From: JANQIV01 sp050117315
GTDB taxonomy: Bacteria; Bacteroidota; Ignavibacteria; Ignavibacteriales; Melioribacteraceae
NCBI GenBank assembly: GCA_050117315.1
Contig: JASFMY010000048.1
Location: forward strand, 1-42,668
Direction: 5' to 3'
DNA: 42,668 bases
The translations under genes and the position numbers were made by a program. This document shows positions 33,018-41,586 of the stretch, piece after piece (the stretch's first letter is position 1; each line of letters starts with the position of its first letter). Below the pieces are notes generated by a model that was given only the letters and a program-made list of their open reading frames with translations, was not told the DNA's origin and searched no databases.

Positions 33018-35579
33018 ATGGTAAATCCTAAAGAAATTAAAATCGAATACCAGCAGAGCCGGGATAAAATTTTTAACGATCCTAAGCTAATTAACGATCC
33101 TTTTGCCTTTTCTCTAAAGCTTTCATTTCTTGTAGAAGAATTTATTATAAGAATTCTAAAGGATAAACACGTTGACGGTGCGGTTGCATCAACCGGAAGT
33201 TTCAGCCGCAGGGAGTTGGCGCCCTATTCCGATATAGATATAATGTTTATCTTTCCTAAAATAGAAGAGAACAAAGAGGTAATTACACAGGCCATTACTT
33301 TGTTATGGGACTGCGGTATTGAAGTTTCGCATACTTTAAGAGAATTTTCCGATATTAAAAAATTCCTTAAGGAAGACCTCCATACGTTTACCCAGTTTTT
33401 CGAAACGCGCTTTATTTACGGAAAAGAAAAAATTTATTCCGATTGGAATAAGGAAGTAATAAAATCGATAAAACCTAAAGATAAAGTAAATCTCATTTAT
33501 GAATTCTTTTCCGATATAAACATGCGCCGCGAGAAATACGGCGAATCCGCTAAAACCCTTGAACCGAATATAAAATTCTCGGCCGGAGGTTTAAGGGATA
33601 TGCATGTTGTTAACTGGATATATGCTTTAAAGAATGACAGTTTCCTGGACAGCCAGTCCGAACTTACGCATACTGAAGATTTTCTGAACATAATCAAAGA
33701 AAAAAAATTAATGAGCAGCAGGGAGATTGAAAGATTAAGAAAAAGCTATAAACTTATTCTCGGTTCAAGAAACCTGCTTCACCTTTTGGAAAATAGGGGA
33801 AACGACAGGCTGGAATTTTCCTCGCAGGAGAAGATAGCCAAACTGCTTGATTATAGCAGAGATGCATGGAATAGCTTTATGCAGGATTATTTTGAAGCCT
33901 CAACAATTCTTAACCGTTTTTCCAAAACAATGGTTAAAAGGTTTGATGAAGAAATTTCAAACCCTCTCCCTGATAATTTATCAATTCAGCTTGATGAAGA
34001 TTTTTCACTTAAAGGAGATATAATTTCCAAAACAAGCGACAATAATAATTGGCTAGAAATTTCGGAAATATTGAGAGCCTTTTATTATAGAGGGCTGAAT
34101 GATGCAAGGTTTGATGAGAACTTAAGATCGCTGATAATTGAAAGCGTTCAGGAGATAAGTGAATCCGAGGTTGATGTTCAATCCTCTTCGGTATTCTTTA
34201 GAGAAATTTTAAAACTTCCCAACCATGTAGGCAAAACGCTTTCTGCTATGAATGAACTTGGGGTACTGGCAATATATTTACCTGAGTTTAGAGATTTGAT
34301 CGGGTTTTTCCAACCGGGAGTTTACCATTGTTACACAGCAGACGAACATACTTTAATAGCTATAAAAAATTTGGAAAACCTTGTAAACGAAAAAGATAAA
34401 ATCTCCAAGATATATACGTTAATCAAAGAAAAAGACCTTCTGTTTTTGGCGGTAATATTTCATGATATTGCTAAACCTGTAAGTATTTCCGGTCATGAAA
34501 TAATAGGCAGTGAAATTGCAAGTACGGTTATGGAGCGTCTGGGATATGACCAGGATGAAATTGACCTGGTCCAGTTTTTAGTCCGCCACCATTTAACAAT
34601 GGAGCAGGTTGCTTTCAGAAGAAACATAAACGATGCGTCAACATTAAACGGTTTTGCCGAAATATTCTCTTCAAAAAAAGCACTGGATTATTTGTACCTT
34701 CTTACTTATGCGGACTTATCTGCCGTAAGCCCTGTTGTTTGGACACAATGGAAAGATGATCTATTGTATGAGCTTTACGATAAGACAAAACAAATGATGG
34801 AAAAAAGGATATCGGGCGAAGAACTTTTTGCAGAAACAATTCAACAATACAACGATTCGGAATTGTCTTCCTACAGCGAATTTCAAAATCACATTGAATC
34901 CATTAATGATGTAGGCTACCTGCAGTTATATTCGAGAGAAGAAATAAGCGAACATATTGAAGAAATTTTAAGCGGTTCGGAAAGTTCGGTTTTCTTTAAA
35001 GAAAACAGTACGTTCACAAATATAACCGTTATTGCAAGGGATTCTGTTTCATTATTATCGAGGCTATGCGGGGCATTGGCTGTTAATGATTTGAATATTC
35101 ACGACGCAAAAATATTCACTAGAAACGACGGTATTGTAATAGACAGTTTTAACGTTACGGACTTTAGAACGCACGAAAAAGTTAATAACTCCAAGTATAA
35201 TAAAATTATTGATGTACTTAAAAAATCAATTAACAATGAGCTTAAAGTTGGAAGCGAAGTAAAAAAATTAAAATCAAAATGGTGGCGTTTAGAATCGAAA
35301 TTGTTTACCAAGAAAAGCAAAGTAAGAATTGAATTTGAAGACCATCCCAAATTTACAATTGTTGATGTTTATTCACCTGATAAACTCGGGCTGCTTTACC
35401 AAATAACAAATAAACTATCTGAGCTTGGATTATCGATTTACTTTGCAAAGATCGCTACAAGAGGAGACGACGTTCTGGATGCATTTTATGTGCTGGACTC
35501 AAACGAACAAAAAATCTCCCCGTTGATGCATGAGTTAATTGAAGAGAAATTGAAAAGTACGATTGAGGAACTTTTATAA
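33018..35579 (+). CDS. glnD: Bifunctional PII uridylyltransferase/uridylyl-removing enzyme
   Basis: About 853 residues, the usual size of GlnD. The nucleotidyltransferase domain shows STGSFSRRELAPYSDIDIMF (G-S-x-x-R-x-E-L-x-P-x-S-D-x-D) and LRDMHVVNW. A helical GlnD region follows, with RGNDRLEF. The HD domain has AVIFHDIAKP, ISGHEIIGS and RHHLTMEQVA. Two C-terminal ACT domains start near FTNITVIARDSVSLLSRLCG and FTIVDVYSPDKLGLLYQITN and bind glutamine. GlnD links cellular glutamine to nitrogen regulation through PII; no PII gene is nearby. ATG 33018 is chosen over the TTG at 33000, because the latter lies inside the upstream terminator hairpin. murI follows after 12 bases. Confidence 0.93.
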   Translation: MVNPKEIKIEYQQSRDKIFNDPKLINDPFAFSLKLSFLVEEFIIRILKDKHVDGAVASTGSFSRRELAPYSDIDIMFIFPKIEENKEVITQAITLLWDCGIEVSHTLREFSDIKKFLKEDLHTFTQFFETRFIYGKEKIYSDWNKEVIKSIKPKDKVNLIYEFFSDINMRREKYGESAKTLEPNIKFSAGGLRDMHVVNWIYALKNDSFLDSQSELTHTEDFLNIIKEKKLMSSREIERLRKSYKLILGSRNLLHLLENRGNDRLEFSSQEKIAKLLDYSRDAWNSFMQDYFEASTILNRFSKTMVKRFDEEISNPLPDNLSIQLDEDFSLKGDIISKTSDNNNWLEISEILRAFYYRGLNDARFDENLRSLIIESVQEISESEVDVQSSSVFFREILKLPNHVGKTLSAMNELGVLAIYLPEFRDLIGFFQPGVYHCYTADEHTLIAIKNLENLVNEKDKISKIYTLIKEKDLLFLAVIFHDIAKPVSISGHEIIGSEIASTVMERLGYDQDEIDLVQFLVRHHLTMEQVAFRRNINDASTLNGFAEIFSSKKALDYLYLLTYADLSAVSPVVWTQWKDDLLYELYDKTKQMMEKRISGEELFAETIQQYNDSELSSYSEFQNHIESINDVGYLQLYSREEISEHIEEILSGSESSVFFKENSTFTNITVIARDSVSLLSRLCGALAVNDLNIHDAKIFTRNDGIVIDSFNVTDFRTHEKVNNSKYNKIIDVLKKSINNELKVGSEVKKLKSKWWRLESKLFTKKSKVRIEFEDHPKFTIVDVYSPDKLGLLYQITNKLSELGLSIYFAKIATRGDDVLDAFYVLDSNEQKISPLMHELIEEKLKSTIEELL

Positions 35580-35591
35580 TAGGCTTTACAA

Positions 35592-36410
35592 ATGGCAGAC
35601 AATAGGCCGATTGGAATATTTGATTCCGGGATTGGCGGGTTAACAGTTGTCAAAAGAATTGAACAATTACTTCCCGGCGAAGATATGGTTTACTTTGGTG
35701 ATACCGCAAGGGTACCTTACGGCTCGAAATCAAATTCAACCGTTATAGAATATTCAATCCAGAACACAATTTTTTTAATGCGGAAAAATGTGAAGATGAT
35801 TGTTGTTGCATGCAACACAGCTTCCTCCGTTGCTGTTGATACTCTCCGCAAATATTTTAACATCCCTTTTATAAGCATGATAGAACCCGGTTCGGATATT
35901 GCTTTAAGAGAAACAAAAAACAATAGGATAGGTGTTGTAGGTACTAATGCTACAATAAATAACAGAGCCTACTCAAAAGACCTCTTAAAAAAGAACGGTG
36001 ATTTATTTGTGGCTGAAAAAGCCTGCCCCTTGTTTGTTCCCCTTGCCGAGGAAGGATGGCTCGATCATGAAGCTTCGGAGATTATTGCAAAAGAATATTT
36101 AAGTGATCTCACTGAAAAAGAAATCGATACACTCATTCTCGGCTGCACACATTACCCGGTATTGACCGGGGTAATTCAAAAAGTAGTTGGGGAAAATGTT
36201 AAACTTATCGATTCAGGTTTCGCCTCTTCCCGCAAAGTAAAAGAGTATTTAACAAATCACGATATGCTGAACGAAAAAGCATTAAACGGTAAACATGAAT
36301 TTTATGTAAGTGACGTTCCTTCCAAGTTCAAAGAGATAGCGGAAAGATTTCTCGGCAGGGAAATTGAAAATCTCCAGAAAATTGATGTTGAACATTTGGT
36401 GCGACATTGA
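35592..36410 (+). CDS. murI: Glutamate racemase
   Basis: 272 residues, making D-glutamate for peptidoglycan in the cytosol. IGIFDSGIGGLTVVK is the N-terminal signature. The two catalytic cysteines are in VVACNTASS and LILGCTHYPVL. MVYFGDTARVPYG and DSGFASSRKV are further conserved stretches. It follows glnD by 12 bases, so the two are likely co-transcribed. Length is standard. Confidence 0.97.
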   Translation: MADNRPIGIFDSGIGGLTVVKRIEQLLPGEDMVYFGDTARVPYGSKSNSTVIEYSIQNTIFLMRKNVKMIVVACNTASSVAVDTLRKYFNIPFISMIEPGSDIALRETKNNRIGVVGTNATINNRAYSKDLLKKNGDLFVAEKACPLFVPLAEEGWLDHEASEIIAKEYLSDLTEKEIDTLILGCTHYPVLTGVIQKVVGENVKLIDSGFASSRKVKEYLTNHDMLNEKALNGKHEFYVSDVPSKFKEIAERFLGREIENLQKIDVEHLVRH

Positions 36411-36412
36411 AA

Positions 36413-36443
36413 TAATTATTTGTTAATTTTAACCAAATAATTA
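36413..36443. promoter_or_regulatory. Perfect inverted repeat before the MntA-like gene, candidate operator
   Basis: TAATTATTTG (36413-36422) is mirrored exactly by CAAATAATTA (36434-36443). The stem can extend inward by GTTAA/TTAAC with one bulged C. It lies between the murI stop and the ATG of the toxin-antitoxin operon, ten bases from the start. There is no T-run, so a terminator is less likely than a binding site through which the operon controls itself, as is usual for such modules. Confidence 0.5.
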
Positions 36444-36452
36444 CCGGGATCA

Positions 36453-36734
36453 ATGAGACTGAATGACAAAGAAATATTGATAATTAAAGAATCCGTTAAA
36501 GAGTTTGACAATAACGCCAGAGTTTATCTTTTCGGCTCCCGTGTAGACGATAACAAAAAAGGCGGGGACATTGATCTTATTATTCAATCCGATAAAATTA
36601 ACAAAATGCAGTTAAGCAAAATAAGGTGGAAAATATTTGAAGAGATCGGGGTACAAAAGATAGATTTTATTTTAACCAAAGAGATTGATACCCCATTTAA
36701 GAAAATTGCCTTTAAAAAAGCACTCCGGCTATGA
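36453..36734 (+). CDS. mntA: MntA-like minimal nucleotidyltransferase (antitoxin)
   Basis: 93 residues, a minimal nucleotidyltransferase (MNT). VYLFGSRVDDNKKGGDIDL contains the GSX9DXD metal- and nucleotide-binding motif; VQKIDFIL supplies the third acidic residue. In characterised MntA-HepT systems this protein AMPylates a tyrosine of the HEPN toxin and so silences it. The order antitoxin-then-toxin and the ATGA overlap with the next frame (36731-36734) are typical. The gene is intact although its partner is broken. Confidence 0.9.
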   Translation: MRLNDKEILIIKESVKEFDNNARVYLFGSRVDDNKKGGDIDLIIQSDKINKMQLSKIRWKIFEEIGVQKIDFILTKEIDTPFKKIAFKKALRL

Positions 36735-37175
36735 GTTCGAAAAAAGAAAATTTAGAGACTATTTTAAACCAGGTCGTTAAAGCCAAAGAATGGCTTGAAA
36801 GATCGATAAATATTTGTAATACTATCGAATAAAAGATAATTATAGTAAAACCGAATTTGATGCATACGAAAATTTGACAAGCAGGTATTCAAGAACTATT
36901 GATATTCTGATTAATAAACTTTACCGAGCTATCGATTTTTTGAGTTCGAAGATCAAGGTTCGATTATTGACATAATTAACAGAGCTGAAAAAAGAAACTT
37001 AATCAACTCTGTAGATGAACTTAGAGAAATGAAAGACCTAAGAAACGAAATCGCGCACGAATACGTAACTGAAAAATTAGATAAGCTTTTTAATGATGTG
37101 TTTATCAAATCTCAAGTATTAATTAAAATTGTTGAAAAAGCGATTAGATATTCCCAAAAATATTTGAAAAGCTAA
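36731..37175 (+). pseudogene. hepT: HepT-like HEPN toxin, broken by two frameshifts
   Basis: The first frame runs 33 codons from ATG 36731 (MSSKKENLETILNQ...) to TAA at 36830. A second frame then continues KDNYSKTEFDAYENL through LINKLYRAIDF. A third runs from FEFEDQGSIIDII to the TAA at 37173-37175. Adding one base near 36827-36834 and one in the T6 run 36936-36941 restores a 148-residue HEPN protein. The toxin motif RNEIAHEY fits RX4HXY, with the tyrosine that MntA modifies. As given, no active toxin can be made. The loss could be real inactivation or homopolymer error. Confidence 0.87.
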
Positions 37176-37198
37176 GAAAAGATTGAAATCTTAGCTTT
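37168..37198. terminator. Hairpin between convergent hepT and symporter genes
   Basis: AAAGCTAAGA (37168-37177) is mirrored by TCTTAGCTTT (37189-37198) around an 11-base loop, overlapping the hepT stop. It ends 22 bases before the symporter stop on the other strand. T-runs are short on both sides, so termination would be moderate and bidirectional. Confidence 0.6.
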
Positions 37199-37219
37199 CC
37201 AGCTTACCTACTCAAAATT

Positions 37220-38632
37220 TTAGTCCATTCCTTTGAGACTGACTGTTTTTATAAAGAAAGAAGTAATAAAATAAACAACTACTGAAACTATGACTCCGAA
37301 TACAGTCGGCTGTAAAGTTGTATCCGCAAACATTATCATATAAATTATTGTTGAAACTATTGTTATCACCATTGTTATAAAAATTCTTTTATTAATACTT
37401 TCATTTTTCACTTTATAAAATACACCTACGATAACGGGGAGAATAATGCAAGGTGCCCAAAACGAATAAGTAATCAGCAGTAAATCAATAATATTAGGTA
37501 AAACCAGTGCCAGCGAGATGCCCAGTAAACCAAGAATAATTGAGCTTATTCTTGCAATACGTAAACCCTTTTTAGGAGCAACACCGCTTTTAGCCAGGTA
37601 TTGTTCATATAAATCTTTTGTAAAAATTGCAGTAGTAGAATTCAGTATTGAATCTGCAGAAGACATAACAGCACTCATAAGCGCTGCAATTATTAACCCG
37701 GAGACAACTGGGCTATGCATTTTTAATATAGTTTGAGGCAGTGCCGCTTCTGGATCAATATCCGGGAAACTGTATTTTGCATAAACACTTATAAAAAATA
37801 AAATAACCGGGAAAGTAAGAAGCAGAAAAGCTCCTGCTCTGAATATTCCTTTGGTAATTTCTTTAGCATTTTTTCCTACACAAAACCTTGTAGCATAACC
37901 GGGCGCAAAGGTTTCACCGAATAAGAAAGCGAGAAAAGTTGATAATAAAAATACTGTTCCTTTACCGCCGTCAATCTGTAAAAAGTTTTCAGGAAGCGAA
38001 GCAAAAATTTCTGTTGAGTTTGCAAAAAACTCAGGCAGCATCATTATAACGGTAAAAAGAAAGCCTGCCATTAAAATTATAAATTGGTAAAGATCTGTGT
38101 GAACAACAGCCAGTAATCCCCCGGCAGTACTGTAGAGAATGACAATGCTTCCGCCGATTATTACAGCTAAAGTATAATCAATTTCCGGCATCATGGAATT
38201 GATTATTTTCCCGAACGCAACCATTTGAGCGCCTAAAATTCCAACTGAAAAAACCAAGGAAAGAATGAAAGCCACAAACCTGTTTTTACCGTCATACCTT
38301 TCGCCGAAGAAACCGGCAACGGTATAAAGTTCTTTCTCCCTGAAGTACGGTGCAATGTACTTTGCGGAAAACATAAACTGTAAATACCAGCCGCAAGTAA
38401 CAAGCAGCATAATAATGCCCCATTCATAAGTTTTACCTATGGAACCTATTGAAGCGCCGCCGCCGATAACTGTTGCACTCATTGTAGCCAGTAATAAGAA
38501 CCAGCCAATATTTCTGCCTGCAACTAGAAAGTCTTCTTCATTTTTTATTTGTTTGGATTTACTTATTCCTTTGGTAATTATAAAAATGAAATAGAGGATT
38601 ATAATTGAATACTGGATGAAGGGATATTCCAT
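37220..38632 (-). CDS. Sodium:solute symporter family transporter
   Basis: 470 residues with about 13 membrane helices, fitting the LeuT-fold SSS family. EEDFLVAGRNIGWFLLLATM and SATVIGGGASIGSIGKTYEWG are the family opening. YSTAGGLLAVVHTDLYQFII is the SSS signature around helix 5. MSAVMSSADSILNSTTAIFTKDLY contains the Ser-Ser sodium-site segment of helix 8 (first part shown by AALMSAVMSSADSILN). Members bring in proline, pantothenate, sugars, urea or organic acids with sodium; substrate unknown. It is the last gene of a four-gene operon, two bases after the methyltransferase, which suggests it imports or retrieves the metabolite handled by those enzymes. Confidence 0.9.
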   Translation of the reverse strand: MEYPFIQYSIIILYFIFIITKGISKSKQIKNEEDFLVAGRNIGWFLLLATMSATVIGGGASIGSIGKTYEWGIIMLLVTCGWYLQFMFSAKYIAPYFREKELYTVAGFFGERYDGKNRFVAFILSLVFSVGILGAQMVAFGKIINSMMPEIDYTLAVIIGGSIVILYSTAGGLLAVVHTDLYQFIILMAGFLFTVIMMLPEFFANSTEIFASLPENFLQIDGGKGTVFLLSTFLAFLFGETFAPGYATRFCVGKNAKEITKGIFRAGAFLLLTFPVILFFISVYAKYSFPDIDPEAALPQTILKMHSPVVSGLIIAALMSAVMSSADSILNSTTAIFTKDLYEQYLAKSGVAPKKGLRIARISSIILGLLGISLALVLPNIIDLLLITYSFWAPCIILPVIVGVFYKVKNESINKRIFITMVITIVSTIIYMIMFADTTLQPTVFGVIVSVVVYFITSFFIKTVSLKGMD

Positions 38633-38634
38633 AA

Positions 38635-39654
38635 TCAGCCTTTATTAAAGTAGTTTTTAAGATTATCACCGCAATCGAGAATCGCAATTTGACCGGCTTC
38701 GGCTTTAGTTTTGTCTATGGTTTGAGTTTCAAAATGGTATGCAGGTAATCCGTCCCAGTACTTTTTGATCCATTGGTCTATAACTTCGTAACTATACCAC
38801 ATTGATTCATACCCGGTAAAAGTTTTAACATTGCCTGATAAAATAGTACTGTGTGTTTTTGAGAAATTTCTTTTTATAGTAAAATTCTCTCTAATTATAT
38901 CTCCGTTTTTATCAATCACATCAACAACCGTATCATGTGAGACGTTGCCTTTTGTTTTGTATTCTTTAGGTACAAAAGTATAACCAGAACTTGTGTATTC
39001 ATTTGGAAAAGTCCAGATGGGTTGGCCGGAAACCTGCATTGTTGATTCATATTGGTTCAACGCATGAGTTTCAACATATTTTTTTTCGAAACACGAAATT
39101 ATTCCAATACCGCCGTTTTTTTCTGTTAAATCCCTAATTGATTTGAACAATTTTTGAGAACCCTCCGGCGGCTGCAAAACGCCGATGGTATTAAGAAGAT
39201 TTGTTGCTACCGTAATGAAGTCGTTATTTTCAAAAGATAAATCAAAAGCTGATTTTTGTTCGAAACTGAATTTTAATTTATCAATTTCTTTTGAATCTGT
39301 TCCGGTGTCGAATTCAAGTTTGTTTTTAGCAATATCAAGTAAATTCTTCGAAATATCTATCCCGTGAATCCATTTGAGTTTTGAAGGGAAAACGGTTTCT
39401 TCATTTGAATTTTTGTATAAGTTATAATAATAATTATGAATCCTTCCGGAGCCGCTGCAAACATCAAAAAGTTTAAGTGGCCTGCTTTGCCGGGCTGATA
39501 AAAATAAAAGTATATTGTTTATAAATTCTTCTTCAAATTTTATAAAATTTACAATATCGGGATGTCCGTTAACAATATGTTTATCATAGTTGACAGCATA
39601 TTTATCCCATTTTTTTTTACTTTCTTCTACTTTTTGTGTAATCTCTTTTTGCAT
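38635..39654 (-). CDS. Class I SAM-dependent methyltransferase, substrate unknown
   Basis: 339 residues, cytosolic. A helical N-terminus (KKWDKYAVNYDKHIVNG) precedes SAM motif I LKLFDVCSGSGRIHNYY, the acidic motif IHGIDISKNLLDIAKNK, and motif IV ITVATNLLNTIGVLQPPEG. The C-terminal ~130 residues (GQPIWTFPNEYTSSGYTFVP onward) form a substrate domain I do not recognise. It could methylate a small metabolite, as in sarcosine- or glycine-type N-methyltransferases; the operon context with an amino-acid racemase favours an amino-acid substrate. It starts seven bases after the racemase and ends two bases before the symporter start. Confidence 0.8.
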   Translation of the reverse strand: MQKEITQKVEESKKKWDKYAVNYDKHIVNGHPDIVNFIKFEEEFINNILLFLSARQSRPLKLFDVCSGSGRIHNYYYNLYKNSNEETVFPSKLKWIHGIDISKNLLDIAKNKLEFDTGTDSKEIDKLKFSFEQKSAFDLSFENNDFITVATNLLNTIGVLQPPEGSQKLFKSIRDLTEKNGGIGIISCFEKKYVETHALNQYESTMQVSGQPIWTFPNEYTSSGYTFVPKEYKTKGNVSHDTVVDVIDKNGDIIRENFTIKRNFSKTHSTILSGNVKTFTGYESMWYSYEVIDQWIKKYWDGLPAYHFETQTIDKTKAEAGQIAILDCGDNLKNYFNKG

Positions 39655-39661
39655 AGTCTCC

Positions 39662-40738
39662 TTATTTTATAATTTTGGTGATATACTTTGAATTCATTAA
39701 CCTTGCAGTTGCCATATAGTTGGGAATAAATTGGATTTTGCTTCCAACTTTGTGTTTTTCAGTATTCTGTTTTAGGTCGTATACTGTCATGTCTGATGTA
39801 GTGCCTACAAACTGAATAGAATTATCAAGCGGTGTTAGATCATCATAATCCACGTCAATAGTTCCGAAATCCAGTATAGATTTATAAGTAAGCATATTCG
39901 TAGTATTAGCATATGCGGCTGCGTGTCCTACATTTGCTTCGCTGATGAGTCCATCCGGTATTGAGTCTTTTTTTTCCAGTTCAATTATTTCTGCAGAAAA
40001 ATTAAATGCCTTTGTTGATAAATTTTTGAAACGTTTCCCGTCTATTAAAGAAAAACCGTGAAAAACTGTCTCGCCGATTCTTAAATGGTTTACACTTTGC
40101 GGGAGTTTTTTATCAACCAGGGGCAGAGTAATTGAACTTCCTCCTGAAATCAGTGGAATTTCTTTTTGAAATTTTTCTTCCAATAAAAGTTTATACAAAC
40201 TTAGTTGAATAAGTTTATCGTAAGTAGGCTCTACACCGTACATGCATCCCAAGTTTGTGCCCAGTCCTATTATTTTAATATGCGACAACTCAAATATCTT
40301 ACTGTAAAATGAAATTATATTTTCTCTTACAATTCCTTCCCGCAGTTCCCCCATTTCTATCATTACAATTACTTCATGTAATTTATCCTGTTTTTTAGCC
40401 GCTTCGTTCAATTCAATTATTGTTTTTAGGGATGAATTTAATGACACATCTGCCACTTCTACAACATTTTCTACCTGGTTTACGGCAGGCGGTTTTATGT
40501 AAATTGTTTTTAGTCCGGGATTGATATCTTTAATTACCTTCAGGTTACTCAACCTTGCATCGCCGATAGAGTGAAGGTTAAACAGATATTCATCGTGAAG
40601 AATTTTTTCTAATACCGGTTTATGACCGCAAGCCATTTTAGTAATAAATGACCATTGAATTCCCCTTTGTTTTAGGAAACTGTCAACTTTTTTAATGTTG
40701 CTTAAAATCTTATCGGTGTGAATAGTTAACGTTGCCAT
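39662..40738 (-). CDS. Alanine/ornithine-racemase-family PLP enzyme
   Basis: 358 residues, fold-type III PLP barrel. The PLP lysine is probably Lys34 in SFITKMACGHK. The barrel shows TIYIKPPAVNQVENVV, IVMIEMGELREGI (with the D/E-x-G-x-x-R-x-G motif) and LGTNLGCMYG. The phosphate-binding ISGGSSITLPL is followed by VNHLRIGETVFHG. This pattern matches the subgroup that includes clostridial ornithine racemase and YhfX rather than cell-wall alanine racemase. FVGTTSDMTVYDL is the C-terminal beta-domain. The substrate is likely an amino acid, possibly a dibasic one. It is one base from the GNAT gene and seven bases from the methyltransferase gene. Confidence 0.87.
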   Translation of the reverse strand: MATLTIHTDKILSNIKKVDSFLKQRGIQWSFITKMACGHKPVLEKILHDEYLFNLHSIGDARLSNLKVIKDINPGLKTIYIKPPAVNQVENVVEVADVSLNSSLKTIIELNEAAKKQDKLHEVIVMIEMGELREGIVRENIISFYSKIFELSHIKIIGLGTNLGCMYGVEPTYDKLIQLSLYKLLLEEKFQKEIPLISGGSSITLPLVDKKLPQSVNHLRIGETVFHGFSLIDGKRFKNLSTKAFNFSAEIIELEKKDSIPDGLISEANVGHAAAYANTTNMLTYKSILDFGTIDVDYDDLTPLDNSIQFVGTTSDMTVYDLKQNTEKHKVGSKIQFIPNYMATARLMNSKYITKIIK

Positions 40739-40739
40739 T

Positions 40740-41189
40740 TTAATTCTCTTTGGTAAATCTCATTTCTGCATATTTATTTTCGAAGCCGAGCCTTTCATAC
40801 AATCTTTTTGCCGGGTTATCATATTCAACATGAAGTTTAACATTTCCTTCCGAATTTTGAATGGCTTCTTTTATAATGCTTGCGCCGATACCTTTATTCC
40901 TGTATTCGGAATTAACTGCAACATAAACAAGAACGTTATCCGGTATATATTCACTCATTCCTGTTTTATTCATAACAACAACCGCAACCAGATTGCCTTG
41001 CCATGTGCCGGTTAAAACGAATCCTCCTTTGCCGCTTTCTTCAGAAAATGCATATTCAATACTTTTCTTAATTGCCGATTTTGAGTCGCCGAATTTATCT
41101 AGGTAGGCGTATAAAAAATTAATTATTTCTTCCAATGAATAATGTTTTTCAAGCTCGTTAAAATTATCATAACGGTTAACACGTAACAT
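40740..41189 (-). CDS. GNAT-family N-acetyltransferase
   Basis: 149 residues. The acetyl-CoA-binding motif A is VAVNSEYRNKGIGASIIKEA (R-x-x-G-x-G/A), followed by VKLHVEYDNPAKRLYERLGF, the classical motif B with the N-x-x-A...Y-x-x-x-G-F ending. VLTGTWQGNLVAVVVMNKTG forms the preceding strands. The substrate is unknown; being first in an operon with a racemase suggests acetylation of an amino acid or related amine. The start at ATG 41189 is preceded by a purine-rich GGAGACAAA. Confidence 0.9.
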   Translation of the reverse strand: MLRVNRYDNFNELEKHYSLEEIINFLYAYLDKFGDSKSAIKKSIEYAFSEESGKGGFVLTGTWQGNLVAVVVMNKTGMSEYIPDNVLVYVAVNSEYRNKGIGASIIKEAIQNSEGNVKLHVEYDNPAKRLYERLGFENKYAEMRFTKEN

Positions 41190-41586
41190 TTTGTCTCCAG
41201 TTTAATAGGTAAAGTCAATAAATCAATTAAATGAGAATCAAAAGAATTTATAAGATGGATTATTGCTTAAGAAATAAGGTGTTGTAAGAATGTGTTTCGA
41301 TATTTCTTCTTTTAAGAAACCGATAATTGCTCAGTATTATTTAATTTAATACTCTAAGTTAGGGATTATGGCACCCAAAGTAAAGGAAAGCTAAAGTATT
41401 ATAGGTAGAAATTATTGAGATAGAAAGATTATAGATGAAATCTATGAATCGAAAGTGGTTCTAAATTAGAGAACAGCTTTTTGAGTTGCTTAATCTTTGT
41501 TATAATAAGGGAGCAACTCAATTAAGCTCTGTTTCTAATACTCCTTTAATATCGTATAAGCTCCCAAAAGTTTTAATTTGATAAAA
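41190..41586. other. Gene-free spacer with a long imperfect hairpin (41472-41533)
   Basis: No open frame longer than about 30 codons with coding character is present. The notable element is a hairpin: GAGTTGCT (41483-41490) pairs exactly with AGCAACTC (41512-41519). An outer stem AACAGCTT (41472-41479) pairs with AAGCTCTGTT (41524-41533), leaving a two-base bulge. The loop is about 21 bases and AT-rich. There is no T-run, so it is not an ordinary terminator. It lies downstream of the radical SAM gene and 280 bases before the GNAT operon, and could be a small RNA, a leader structure or a mobile-element remnant. Confidence 0.5.
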
